The notes under the pieces: generated by a model
What the model was told of the DNA's origin: nothing
Seen by the model: the letters and a program-made list of their open reading frames with translations, nothing else
The model's database searches: none
Shown here: piece after piece, positions 22,221 to 34,844 of the stretch
Layout of the letters: each line of letters begins with the position of its first letter
Position numbering within the stretch: position 1 is the stretch's first letter
NCBI GenBank assembly: GCA_034509735.1
Contig: JACGWO010000003.1
Coordinates: 36,850,466 to 36,914,465 of the forward strand
Length of the DNA: 64,000 nucleotides
Reading direction: 5' to 3'
Source: Sesamum alatum
Lineage: Eukaryota; Streptophyta; Magnoliopsida; Lamiales; Pedaliaceae
Made by a program: the position numbers and the translations under genes

Positions 22221-24740
22221 AAATATATTTGCACCAAACTTAGTGACAACAAGAAAGAAAAAGGGTTAAATAGTATTTAAGAGTGTTACGTATTTAACTT
22301 CGTTCATGATGTGAGAATTGTGTATCTTTTTAGTCTTTTAATCTCTTGTGGTGATATTCCCTCATTTAATACAGTGTATTTTCGTTGAATCAAATATGAT
22401 TTTACAGTTCTTTCGCTTGGATACCACCGTCTTTTCATTAGGGTGCGATCAAGAAATAACGAAAAAGTTGGCCAGAATTAAATTTGTAGCAATCGATCTC
22501 GACATTTATAATTAGTATTTATATATATTTAAAATAATGTATGAAATGACAATGGATCTTCCATTTGGAGAGGTGTCCCTATTGAGATGTAAATATGAAA
22601 ACGAACCAAAGGCTACCATCACGCACCGCACGCGCTGAGAAAGGGACGTGGATCTCTTGTAACTTAGCGTAGAAAGGATGCCACTTATTCATTGTCGGAC
22701 ATTGACAGCTTTCCTTCCGGGTTTGGTGAGCTCATATGTTGAGCCGCTCCCTCAATCAGCTTCCGGCTTAGCTTAGCCGGCATGGCTAGGAGATAGAATC
22801 TAGTGTGCGCATGTGTTCGGTAACTTAGCACTTTGTCAAGTAGCATCTTTTATCCATTTATTTATTCATGTCATTTACTTTCAGGTTAATGTCAAACATT
22901 GACTCTATTAATTTTTGCACTTTGAATTATTGATATTTATAATTGTTATTATTACTAGTAGGAGTAGATTATAAAAATGTATATATTTTTTATATTGATG
23001 TGTGTCCTGATTTAATAGATTTACTGAGGTCAATTTGAAATAAGGAACGATCCAAATATATTTAGGTAAGTTTGAAATCTTAAAACATGATTGATAAGGT
23101 AAAATATTTAATAACTTTTGCCGATGTTTAAGTTTGCAAATTTGTAAATATGAAAGTATGAGAATCGTGAAAGAACATAATGTGGCAAAAAGTTATATTT
23201 GAGCATCAGGATTAATATATATAAATATATATATATAATATTTTAAATTGTACGATTTTATATAATCATTAATAAAAAAGGGATCAGATAGCCAACATGA
23301 GCCCATATACTCTGAGTTCAAGTCAGACTGTATCTTAACTTTTTTTGCACTTAATAAAAGAGTTGGGTATGTTTGTATAAATTCTTTGGACTTTGAGGTA
23401 ATTTCACATATATGAGTTGGAAAAGAGACATCTAATTTATTTAGTATACACAGAACCGTGTATAAGAAATTATAAAAAAAATCCTCAATTAATTTATCAT
23501 GATAATACAAAATTATAATTCAATAATGTCGTCAAATAATCTGTACTATAATCAAAGCATTAGTTTTTGTTTCTAAATTTCGGTGATAAAATACATCGAG
23601 GGGAGCATTATTGTTAGGAGAAGCCAATTTTGATAAAACCATAGTATATGATGAAATTAAAAATATCATTTGTGAGATAATAATAAAATATAGAACGAAA
23701 TTAAAATAATATCATGAAACCATAAGACTAAATAAAAAAAGAAAGAAAGCAAAATATGGAAACTGTGGTCTACAGAAACCAGAAGAGGCAGTTGGCGGTG
23801 GCTTACTTATTTATGATGCAGCTGAGCCAGAGCCTGAGCCAGAGGCAGCCACCGCTAGCTAACTCTCCCACTCTGCTGCCGACTCCGCGTGGTCCCTCTT
23901 CCAGCCTGTCACCGAATTTCCCACTTTACCCCTCTTCAGAATAACTTAAAAACAAAATTAATAATTAACAGACATGAGCCCACTTTAGGGTTTTCCACCT
24001 TTCCTTTTACTCTTTCCTCTTTCCCATTTCCAAGCAATCTCCCTTTCTTTTACCTTTTTCTATTATTTATAATTATATTACTTTATTAACGATGTTTTAT
24101 TTACATAAATTATTTATTTTTTTATATAATCACATAAATCATTTTTTACAATGAAATAAGAGGCACAATTTGTATAATGATGTTGAAATTTCTACAAAAA
24201 TATATATATTTTTTCAAAAAGTATAAATAATTTGTGTAAATAATATTGATATTTTTAATAAGTATATCTAAAATTATATAAAATAATAATTAGCATATCA
24301 TAGATTAAGGAACATAAATATAATTATCTTAATTCTTTTCTTCATATGCGGCGTCTCTTTCTCACCTATATTTTCTTTTTTTATCTTTCACCCAACAAAA
24401 CAAATTAAGAAAAATGCATCAACAAATAAGTTTCACTTGAATTAGAAAAAATATATACTTATTTCACCCGAAACTTGCATACCAAGTCGCAATCTCATTT
24501 CTAGTATAATTCTAGTTCGGTATTATACTTCATTCGAACTCGAAAAATATAATATGTACGATGTAATTTGTTATACTGTACATCAATTACACAATAAATA
24601 TAATATATTTATTTCATAATAAAATAATTTATTATATAGTAAGTATGACGATATTTACAATGCGATTAATCAATAAATTGAATTGAATAAAAAATATCTG
24701 ATTAAATTACAATGGAGTAAAATGGAAAACATATAAGTAT
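22221..24740. other. Gene-free interval with a GC-richer island
   Basis: 22600-22830 stands out from the AT-rich surroundings (site-like 'cgcaccgcacgcgctgag', palindrome CCGGCTTAGCTTAGCCGG near 22762-22779) but matches no gene I know. About 24080-24330 is a copy of the AT-rich 'caaaaatat' repeat family. 23756-24060 is C/T-rich DNA upstream of the FLA gene with open frames but no recognisable protein. Confidence 0.4.
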
Positions 24741-24744
24741 AGAA

Positions 24745-24754
24745 TTTATATATA
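24745..24754 (+). promoter_or_regulatory. Probable TATA box of the FLA gene
   Basis: TTTATATATA lies about 210 bp before the start codon. The stretch after it becomes C/A- and C/T-rich (CA repeat at about 24867-24879, then AGAGAGAGAAAG), a typical plant 5' UTR. Transcription would start around 24775-24785. Confidence 0.5.
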
Positions 24755-24959
24755 TGAAGCTCCTACACATAACTCTTTTTCCCTACTTTAATATTTCACC
24801 AAACAACATAAACATAAACATAAACCCACTGCCCAAAGCAAAGCAAGTCCACAAATTTTCTCTCACACACACACACAGCACTCTTCTTCTAAAGAGAGAG
24901 AAAGGAACATCAATTGTGACTCATTTCTAGAGTGAGAAACAGCAACTTCATCAATCGTC

Positions 24960-27661
24960 ATGGATTCTCAGATCTATGGCGTCCCCAATCTTCTCCTCCT
25001 CACATTCTTCACTTTTCTCGTCTTCAGAGCTTCTGCATTGCCGGCGAAGCCAGCTTCTAGTTCAGGCGGCGGTCAGATCAACTCTAATTCAGTTCTAGTG
25101 GCGCTTTTGGATTCTCACTACACTGAGCTGTCGGAGCTGGTGGAGAAAGCCCTCTTGCTGCAGACTCTTGAAGAAGCTGTTTCCAAGCATAATATTACTA
25201 TTTTTGCTCCCAGGAATGAGGCGCTGGAGAGGGATTTGGACCCTGAGTTTAAGCGGTTTTTGCTGGAGCCTGGGAATCTCAAATCCCTCCAGAATCTGCT
25301 TATGTTCCACATGATTCCGACTCGCATTGAGTCGAAACAGTGGCCGGTGGGGGTGAGCAAGAAGCCTGTTCATCACACTAGTCTGTGCCCTGATGCGAAT
25401 GATGAGAAGATTCAGCTTCATGAGAAAAATGGGGAGAAAATCGTGGGTATGGCGAAGGTTATTAAATCGGATGATATTATTCGTCCCGACGGAATCATTC
25501 ATGGCATTGAGAGGCTACTGGTTCCGAAATCCGTCCAACAAGATTTCAACGCCAGGCGGAGCTTGAGGGCCACCTCCGCCGTTCTGCCGGAGGGCGCACC
25601 GGAGGTTGACCCCAGAACACACAGGCTGAAGAAACCGGCACCATCCGTCCCTGCCGGTGCTCCTCCGGTTCTGCCTGTTTTCGACGCCATGGCGCCCGGT
25701 CCATCCCTGGCTCCTGCTCCGGCTCCTGGCCCTGGCGGACCCCACCACCACTTTGACGGTGAGAGTCAGGTGAAGGATTTCATCCAAACCCTCCTGCATT
25801 ACGGCGGATACAATGAAATGGCGGATATTTTGGTGAATCTCACCTCACTGGCAACTGAAATGGGAAGATTGGTTTCTGAAGGATACGTGCTCACCGTCTT
25901 GGCACCGAACGATGAGGCCATGGCGAAGTTAACGACGGACCAGTTGAGCGAGCCCGGGGCGCCGGAGCAAATCATGTATTATCATCTGATTCCGGAGTAC
26001 CAAACGGAGGAGAGTATGTACAATGCGGTGAGGAGGTTTGGAAAGGTGAAGTATGATACTCTGAGACTGCCGCATAAGGTGGTGGCGGAGGAAGCCGATG
26101 GGTCGGTGAAATTCGGGCAGGGAGAAGGATCCGCTTATCTGTTTGACCCGGATATATATACCGACGGGAGAATTTCTGTTCAGGGGATTGACGGGGTTCT
26201 CTTTCCGCCGGAGGAAATCAAGGCTCCTAAAACTGCTCCTGTCGCCAAGATTGTTTCCAAGCCAAGAAGAGGTACGTTCTTCTCCAGCCCAATATTTTAA
26301 TCCTCTATTTATTTGCATTTTTCTGAATTAATAATACTTCTTGCAATTCTTGTTTGTTGTGGGGTCTTTGTAATTTTTTGATTAAATATGTCTTTCATCA
26401 ATTGATGGGTGCAAACGTGAGATTGATATTAGTCTGTGAATACATTTCTTCAAGTCGCCGGAATTCTTGAAAAACTTGGCCGGAATCTGCAATTCCGGTG
26501 GGCATAACTATGGCAGTCGGTGAACTTTGCTGTTGATGGTGATTGTTATGTGGGTCAAAAGGACTCATCATCACCTCATAAGGCCTTACAGCTGCCATCT
26601 TTTTGGCTGTTTCCACCTCTTTTTGCTGAATTCAGACACTGCACATAGATTTTGCACCAAAAAAATTCTATCCATTCTTCTTGATCATATGTTTATGTTA
26701 TATTGGTTGTTGGACTAATCAATCAGACATAATTAATCAAATTAAACATAGTTAGTCTCAAATTTTATCTAAATATGAGATAATTAACACGCTTATGGGG
26801 TTATTTTAACATGGAGAGTTTAGGTAGGGGTCGTCATTAGGCAGGCTGTTACAATCACATTTCACTTTCACTCAATTTTCAACTAACCTTTGCCTTAGAC
26901 AATTAGTATTCAATATTAGCCCGTGTTGGTTCTTTGTCGGTGTAACATAAAAGAGGATGTTATGACCCTATGGTGTCGGGAACCTTCTGATTAAGGCAGC
27001 TCTGTAGGGTTGGTAATCACGTTCATGAACATGGATTCTGATCAAGAGTGTTCGGTATGCTGTATAGAGTAGAGCACATAGGAGAGAATCTAGTTCCAGG
27101 CTAGCCCAGCTGTTTGGTTCCATGAATTCTGAACCTGCTTCAATTGTTGAGTTGAGACCAGCCTGTCTGTTGACTTCTACTCCCCACTTTTTCCCTGTCC
27201 ATCTAAACATCTGATAATTGATCACCTGTCTTCTTTTTGGTGCTGGTTATCTGAATTTGTATCCACATGAGCTCGTTGGTTTGAGAAATGATAATGATAT
27301 CATCTGTAATATAACGACTGATAACTTATGTGGTTACAAACTTATATGAACTGTATCACCAAACCCTTTCTTTGGTGTGTCATCACCCTCCATAAATTCT
27401 TATTTATTTACAACTCGACATAAATACATTCGGATTAGTATTTAATATCTGAACGAATTGAATGATATAACGAATTGAATATATAAAAAAACCCGAATAT
27501 TTAAAATATTTGAATTTCTCATTATTGCAGAATACAGGGTTTATATCAAATTGGCTAACAGCTGGGATTTTCTAATTTGTTTTACAGGGAAGCTTTTGGA
27601 ATTGGCATGTTCGATGCTTGGGGCTGTGGGTCAGGATTCTCATTTCTCTACCTGTCATTAA
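24960..27661 (+). CDS. Fasciclin-like arabinogalactan protein, FLA15-18 group
   Basis: Two exons, 24960-26271 and 27588-27661, joined by a GTACGT...TTTACAG intron, give 461 residues. A signal peptide covers about residues 1-26 (Leu/Phe-rich core, cut near ASALPAK). FAS1 domain 1 spans about 43-195, with 'NITIFAPRNEAL' as its H1 motif. A Pro-rich arabinogalactan glycomodule lies at about 246-260 (PGPSLAPAPAPGPGG). FAS1 domain 2 spans about 267-416, with 'LTVLAPNDEAM' as its H1 motif. N-glycosylation sites are NIT (78) and NLT (293). The C-terminus, completed by the short second exon (GKLLELACSMLGAVGQDSHF), lacks a GPI signal, as is usual for the FLA15-18 group. Such proteins are secreted to the cell wall and implicated in wall architecture and adhesion. 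The intron carries repeat debris and an unrelated antisense reading frame. Confidence 0.95.
26398..26645 (-). other. Antisense open frame inside the FLA intron
   Basis: On the minus strand a frame preceded by an acceptor-like TTCAG (about 26632) reads QKEVETAKKMAAVRP..., then a His/Gln-rich patch (NNHHQQQ), then VMPTGIADSGQVFQEFRRLE, ending NLTFAPIN and a TGA. It has the look of a terminal exon: good local codon use and low-complexity followed by a compact conserved-looking tail. I do not recognise the family and find no upstream exon. It may be a captured gene fragment or chance. Confidence 0.3.
27255..27370 (+). repeat. Dispersed repeat copy in the FLA intron
   Basis: This matches 9345-9480 in order: 'gaatttgtatccacatga', then a 'gatgatatcat'-like block, then 'ctgataacttatgt.gttacaaact', then 'atcaccaaa'. 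Identity is partial. Class unknown. The adjacent 26940-27230 has balanced composition and might be LTR-derived. Confidence 0.4.
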
Positions 27662-30600
27662 ATCTTTATACTCTGGAAAAAAAAATTGAAAAACAAAGGA
27701 AAGGAAACACAGTGATGCAGAAATGGTGAGTATACTATACATCATAATTTCTTCTTCTTTTTATTTTAATTTATCACTTAATTATTTAATACGCTAAAAT
27801 TAATATTTTTTCCCCTTAAAATGGACAGTATTTTAGGATGAAGACAATGTGCATGACGTCATAAATAGTGGAGGAGGTGCTTGAATTGAAGTTGTTCCTC
27901 AGAATCCTCACACGAAGAGCTTCTTTTTTCTTTTCTTTTCTTTTTTTTTTACTTTGGTATTTTGGTATAAATACTCTGTAATTACATACCCCAATTTTTT
28001 TATTTGTATTTAAGTTTGTACCACCGACAGTGTACGCGAAAAAATATACGGTCCTTTTGAGAAAACATGTTTTGTTAGTGTTGGTCGTGGGTGGGTGGGG
28101 CCTGCTTTCTTTCTTTCTTTCTTTTTTTTTTTTTTTTCTGAGGTTCGGACAAAAATCTTGTGACCCGATTTCGACTTTTTGGTATTCTTTTTAATAAAAT
28201 GGACCCTTTGTTGTCCTTGTGCAGATGGAAATGAACCTTCCCTTAGCTTTTATTTTTTTTTTTTTTCATGCCTACACTTTATTTTCAAGACAAGCAATGT
28301 GGAGATGCACACTTGTATTACACTCTTATTATTCTTAATTTATGATGTCTGGACGGCTGTTAAGTGTTGATTAAAGGACCTAATTCAAGTTCTTTTTATT
28401 CTTGAATAAATTGATTATAATTATATTATGATATCAAATACTGATAATTATAATAACTCATATTTAATTTGGACAGAGATTAGTGTATATGATTTTATGG
28501 TCCCGTGGGATTAATAAATTTCATCAGGATAGGAAATTTAAATTAGAGTTAGAAAAATGAAAAATTGTGTGTTGTTACATTATTATTTTTGTATGGTTAG
28601 TGATTGAAAAATAATGATGCTACATTAATTTTCAAGTATTAGTTGATTAATGTATAATAATTACTAATTAATTTTTATTATTATCAACAAGTTACTGACT
28701 AATGCTCTTCATCTAATAATACATGCAATTCCATTTTACTAAAAAAAACAAAGAAAGTAAAAGCCATTAGATGAATAGGCATACGAGCATGAATATTAAT
28801 TAATTAATAATTAGGGATAATTATATTTACATCTTTTAATTTATGATTAGTTTATATAAATTACTCATACATTTTACAAATTACAGTAATCACCCATGAT
28901 AGCCAAAAAATAATGGTAATTTATTTAATGATATTGACGTTTTTGAGGGTGTAAGTGTAATTTTCTAAACAATAGGATGATAATGCGAGGTAGTTTGTGT
29001 AATAATATTAACGTTTTTGAACAGTGTACGTTATTTTTCAAAAATACAAGATGATTATTATAAATAATGTTAATATTTTTAATAAATAAATATATAATTA
29101 TTTAAACAATATAAATAATTTATATAAACAAATCATATATCAGAAGTGTAATCATAGTTATTTCTAGTAATTAGTGGAAGACAGTAGAGGGGCGATGTGA
29201 GCAGGTGGGCTTCAATTTACTATACAGCCGACTCATATATAGCGGTTGTTGCGTTGCGTGCATTATATTTATTACCCCAAAACTCCCCAAGAAAAGGACA
29301 ACCAAATTGTACACATACACATATATATATATATATATATATATGGATGATTTTAAATTAAAATAAAGAGGGTCACTTTTTATATATATATATCATTGTC
29401 AATTATTGGTTGCACGTCCAAAACCACTTCTCTTTGGGCTTTTAGTAATTAAAAGTAAACTCTTATTCATGTGGTTACTTTTTAATTTAAGCCCTTTTCT
29501 TTCCTGATAATTATGCTTTTCACCTTTTTCTCTTTTTGGTGGTGAAGAATGAGAACTATGGATCATGGATGGTACCTCACAACGTGGTAAAAATCAATTA
29601 ACCATCCTTGAGTATACCAAATCACATGGTTAGAGCTAAAAAAAGATATTATTTTTTGTCGCGATTAATTACTATGATCAATAAAAAAAATTACGGTAAT
29701 ATCTATTTATCACATCTTCGCAACGACATTAGTTATTGTATCTGCAAGTGTGGCTAAAACATTAATCATGACAAATATTGATTAATCACGATAAAAATTT
29801 AAATTTTTGCATTGATTTTGTTAGACAGTGGTTATTAATTTTGATTTACCAAGATTTTTAATCAGTGTTATTGATAGTGTAACAAAAAATCAACTTTTTT
29901 TGGTAGTGAAGTGTTCTGTCCTTCACTTAAATGCTATAAATTCGAGTCTCATTGAGAATCTAAAGCTTGCCACTTAATTTATGTGAATGGTATCATAATA
30001 TGTCGATGGTCGATCTATAATGTTAATTGAATAAATACTGTGTTTGGTTTATCAATGTATGATGAGATTATTATCACCCAGTTGAATAACGTCGATATTA
30101 TTTTGTGTCGATTAGATTCCTTTAAGGAGGATTAACCATGTCAAAATCCTTTTGACCTGACATCTAATTTAGTAAAAAAAAAAAAAAAAAAAAAAAAATT
30201 CTAACATGATTATAAGTCATGTTAGGACATGCTGTTTGAATAGTAGTTTATGAAGAATCACATCAAGAAAGACAAGTGAGCTGGGTCACATGGAATTATT
30301 GGCTGGTGGGGACTAGGAGGGACTTGCCAACCCCAATCCCCATTGACTTTTTCATATTATTCTTTGATTGGGGAATGCAATTTGCAAAAAAGTCCAAACT
30401 TCAGTGGCAAGGCAAGGCAAGGCAACTGCTTTTCCAACTCCAAATTCTTGCATCATGTGCTCTAATACCTTAAACTAACACATAACCTGTCTACTATTCT
30501 ATAGATCATACCTACTATGTTTGGACTCTCAGTTTTAATGAATATATGATAAGAGTATAAGGTTTTTTAATACACAATTCATGTGGCCCTCTTCACTTTT

Positions 30601-32370
30601 TGTGCAATATAAACAGTACATAATTAAACAAACCTTATACTAAAAAAGTATAAAAATAATACACTACAGAAAGATGGATTATTCCCTACACTGTGAATCA
30701 GTAGGGTAGGGTTTAAAACTTGTAGTAGATCAATATTATCTACTACGGTCAGATGAAATTGATGTAAAAGCTTAAACTTTGATCACGATTAATCAATGTT
30801 CCTATGGTTTTACCTATAGTGAAATATTTTCAATAGTTTTTAGTTGTAACAAATATTTTGACCTTGCTTGTAGAAGTAACGATTAATAGTTGTTGCGAAG
30901 TTGTGGTCGATTAGTATCTGTCATGGTTGTGTGCTTTTACTCATGGTAATTAATCATAAGTGAAAAATCACATCTCTTCAAGTGATATAAAGATAGTCCT
31001 GATCGATAATAAAACCAACTCTTCTAGTGATAAGTGTCCCCAAACTCACTGAGCTCGAGACTAATTACTGGTCGGAATTTTTGGCACAAGATGGGGTTAT
31101 ATACCTTCATCTCATAAATATGCAAGCCTTTTGATTTATCACACTCTATCTTCCCTTTCTTATGCTCCCGTGTTTTTTATTCTTCTTTTTTTCCTTTTTT
31201 TAATGAATAAAAGATGAAAAGTTATTTTTTCCCTTTAAAATTCATTATATTTTGCTAATTTGATTATTCTAAATTAGAAATATAGTTTTAATTTCTAATG
31301 AACCAGACATGATATTCAATCCTGATGTAGCTAAGAAGCAAGATCGACTGAATTTGTATTACGTGGGTGTTCATCACATTTACACCAGATTTCTCTGATA
31401 AGCCAAGAGTCCCTTCTTTGAACAAATGAAAGGGTATTTATACTAATGGGAAAAATGTGCTATTTAAGGGAGGTAGGGAAAAGTACTACTTTACCCCTTA
31501 CCTATACCGATTATACGGCTAAAATTAATTTGCTGGGGTTATCAGGATAATTTGACAAGTCTTGACTTTTGCCTTTCTTGTGCAAACTTTCTTCTTTCCT
31601 TTTTTTTGGAATAGTAGGTTTCCATACATTCATATGAAATGATAAACTTTATGAGCCAGTGTGATATGGGATTTCCTTTTCATTCATATGGCTTAAGCCA
31701 AAATAGTCAAACGGACATAACTTCTACTTCAGACAATGTTAAACAAAGTTTGATTGTGTATGAAAAGTTTCTGATACATTTCAAACATTTTGTTTCTTTA
31801 TGGTATTAAGTGGAGAAAGTGTAGGTTGAATCTTATGGATTAGACATTTAGATGTAAACTCATGTCATGGGCCTTACTTCAGACCATAAAAAGTACAAGG
31901 TTGAGAGAATGGATTTATTAGGTCCACAAGGCCCAGCATCAACTGATTTTCCAACTAAACCCACCTTTTTAGATTCAATGGTCTTAGGGGTGTCCTAATT
32001 TATAAATTCAAGAATTTCACCGTGCAAATATAAAAATCACCTTGTCGCATCTGGTGACGTTGGAACCATAAATTAAGTTTAAAGAGGTGTTTGCAATAAT
32101 TTCTACTTTTGCAGCGGGATCGAATTGTAAATAATGAAGTGCCAACATGAGCAGCAGGTGAAAAACATTACCAAAGCAGCCCACCAATGTGAATTATGCA
32201 TATTAACTAAAAGAATACATACGAGTGTGTAATGTAATGACCGTAGACCACATATATATAATCAAACTCTAACATACAACAACAGTATTCACAAACAAAA
32301 CAGAGTTTCATAGCTTTGAGTAGTTTTCCATGAGAAACATCAACTAATAAACATGACTAACATTGATCCT
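27662..32370. other. Long repeat-rich intergenic interval
   Basis: No gene is recognised. It holds T-rich tracts (about 28110-28137), an AT-rich repeat copy at 28811-29165 (ends ggataattatatttaca and tgtaatcatagttattt), a (TA)n run at about 29323-29344, CACTA-related AT-rich DNA at 29640-29920 and 30660-31000, a degenerate SINE at about 29905-30060, and a 25-A tract at 30174-30198 followed by the small palindrome CTAACATGA/TCATGTTAG (30201-30225). The last 100 bp or so are probably the WDL gene's 3' UTR. Confidence 0.5.
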
Positions 32371-34375
32371 TCAGCCTTCCACAGTCACTTCACCATGCAC
32401 AACTTCGTGATCTGATGAAGCATGATTATTTGATCCATTACTGCAAGAAGAAGAACTCTTTTCAGGGCATTCTCGTACCTTGTCCTCGAGTTCTTGGGGG
32501 CAATGAGGCCGGTCCTGGATTTCTTCCGACCTCTCTGTAGGAGCTTTCTTGTCTTGGCCCTCTGTTTCCGCAGTTTTTACTTTTCTAGCAGTTGCAGAGT
32601 CCCGAGTATGAGACTTGGACAAGGAGCTTTTGACGGATTTCTTCAAGGCAGCGCTGCCCTTATCGCTGTTTGCATGGGGGGATCTCGGTGATTTGCAGTT
32701 GTCCTTAGATACTCGTGGACTAACACATGATCCACCATTTTCAACAGCCGTGCCTTTGTTCCTTCCAAGCTTGGGCGATATAGGACGTGTCGTTGGAATC
32801 TATTACAATTCAAAAAAACATGTGTGTGACTAACAAGGATGTAATGCTTTCTGCAGTAACTTATGTTCAAGAAAATGTACGTATATCCAACGTTCAAGTC
32901 AGTAAATGGTACATCATACCGGATTTAGCAGGAGTCAAGGTTATTACCTTCTTAAGTTCAATCTTTGGAGGAGGTTCTTTGTAGAAAGTCGGCATAGGTG
33001 TAGCTTTGAATGTCAAGCTCTTCCTCAGCTGCTTTATTTCTGCCTCTTGATTTTCCTAGTACCAATCCAAGATGCCAATGAAACAAAATTTGAGTATTTT
33101 ACAAAATTAAGCGAATATTGGTATTCTTTAATAGTCGATGATCAAGCGAACCTTCGATTTTGCTTGCAGGTTATTCTTTTCCACTTCCTTAGCGTGTACT
33201 TTCTCTTCTATCTTTGAAAAGAACTGAGGATCAAGACAGATATTTAGTCATTGCATGAAGCATGTCTATTTTTGAGAAAATTAGAGATGTAATGAATACA
33301 TGGTTGATTCTCAGTGTCTACCTCTTTTCGCTTTTCCGCACGTTCTTGCAACCTGGATGAAAATCCTGAAACATTCATCTTTCGCTGTGCCCGCGGAGTA
33401 AGATTTCTGGTTGTCATAGTACAATTCATTAGCATTTCTGTTCGACAGAAACCAGGAAAATTGAAGCTGAAAATAACTAAAATGGAGGCTAAAGACGAGG
33501 AGTACGATGATGTAGTGGAATGGGCGTCGTCGTCCTTTGCAGCTGATGCAGTCTCAGAACTTTGCTCGATCAATCTGCGATTGCAACGAAAATGGTCAGA
33601 AATCAGGGAGAATCCATTGTAGTAACTAACTGCATGTAATAAAAATGGTGAAAACACAGCTCTACGCACGTATCAGGTGCAGATTTGGTCACAGCTTCAT
33701 TTGCAGACGTAATTTTCCCCGACTGAAATTGGGAATTACGACATAAACACCGGTCAGAAACGTGAAAGGCAAGAAATAAAGAAGAATGTAAGAAATAGGA
33801 ACACAAATTTTCACCAAAGATGATGAAGCTATGCTTCTGCCGGCGGCTGCCTTTCCGGCACTCCCGACAACTTTAGAACTCACTCCAGGATACGGCCCCT
33901 TGCCGACCGGATTCGTTCTTGGACTGGCACTGAGATTCCCATTTTTCTGAGACTGTCTTAAATCAGACCTGGTCGGATAAACCTCAATGCTTCGTTTCAT
34001 AACATCCGAATGGCGGCCTCTAGCCGGGAACGACAGACTCTGCGTCAAGCTCGGTTTCGTGCTGCGGCCAAACACGACTGATATTTTTGAATTGGACTGA
34101 TTCTTGGCCAATTTGTTGCTCTTAGGACCATTGCTGCTGGAATCTTTAGCAGGATTTGATGTTTTGTTCTTTGGTCCAGTTGCGGACAAGTCCAGTTCCA
34201 GTTCTGGCCCGGGTGAGTTATGGCTCTGTTTGTCTTTTATCTCATCTTTATTCCCACCAGAAAATGGCTCATCACTGTTGCTGATATTCTCCTTGTTCAC
34301 ATCCAGATCGGTTGACCCTTCCCCATTAGATTTCTCTACAATCACTTTCTTCTCATCTTCATGCTCAGACTCCAT
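32371..34375 (-). CDS. WVD2-like (WDL/TPX2-family) microtubule-associated protein
   Basis: Seven coding exons on the minus strand: 34375-33815, 33722-33670, 33574-33506, 33406-33322, 33223-33152, 33055-32948, 32799-32371; 458 residues, all phases consistent. The N-terminal 190 residues are acidic then Ser/Lys-rich with '[20 protein letters not shown]'. The TPX2 C-terminal-type domain runs about 230-320: [40 protein letters not shown] (the KLEEK-type motif), [39 protein letters not shown]. The tail is charged and Ser-rich. Family members bind and bundle microtubules and affect cell elongation. A 5' UTR intron is likely (donor 34708, acceptor 34394, TTTTAG), preceded by a GA repeat at about 34810-34830. 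Closest by memory to Arabidopsis At2g35880 (WDL4 group). Confidence 0.92.
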
Positions 34376-34844
34376 TCTTCACACAAACTTGTCCTAAAAC
34401 AAATCAAGAATCCTAACACAATTGAAACCGAAATCAGACCAGACCATCTTTGAGGAAGTCTAGATCCTGAACTCAACAGAAGAGATGCCCAGAAAGCAGT
34501 TTCAATGGTGATGCAAGAATCTAAAGTTACAGAAACATGGATAACTGCTAAAAACTAATCCAAAACAAGATCCTGAACATGTTTACTCGTTTCCGACAAA
34601 AATCAAACATGATAGCGTTGTAATAGTGTGATCAAGAACAGTGAAATTTACTGCTACAGAGTTAAAGAAAGTGCAAGGAAAGTAGGGTGGAGATGATAGT
34701 AGTGTTACCTTGTTTAAGGTTATGATGCAGTGATGGTGGCAACGCAAATTATGTGTGGATTTTGAATGCTGCTCTCTACGAAAGTTGATGTGTGTGTTTC
34801 GACAATACTACGAGAGAGAGAGAGAGAGAGGTTTCTGTCTTCCA

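Noticed and set aside
22700..22790. miR171-like string (TTGAGCCG)
   Set aside because: Only the first eight bases agree with known miR171 members, and no partner strand forms a miRNA-type hairpin.
25095..26318. Several antisense frames of 63-135 codons within the FLA gene
   Set aside because: They are shadows of a GC-rich coding exon; none shows a conserved motif.
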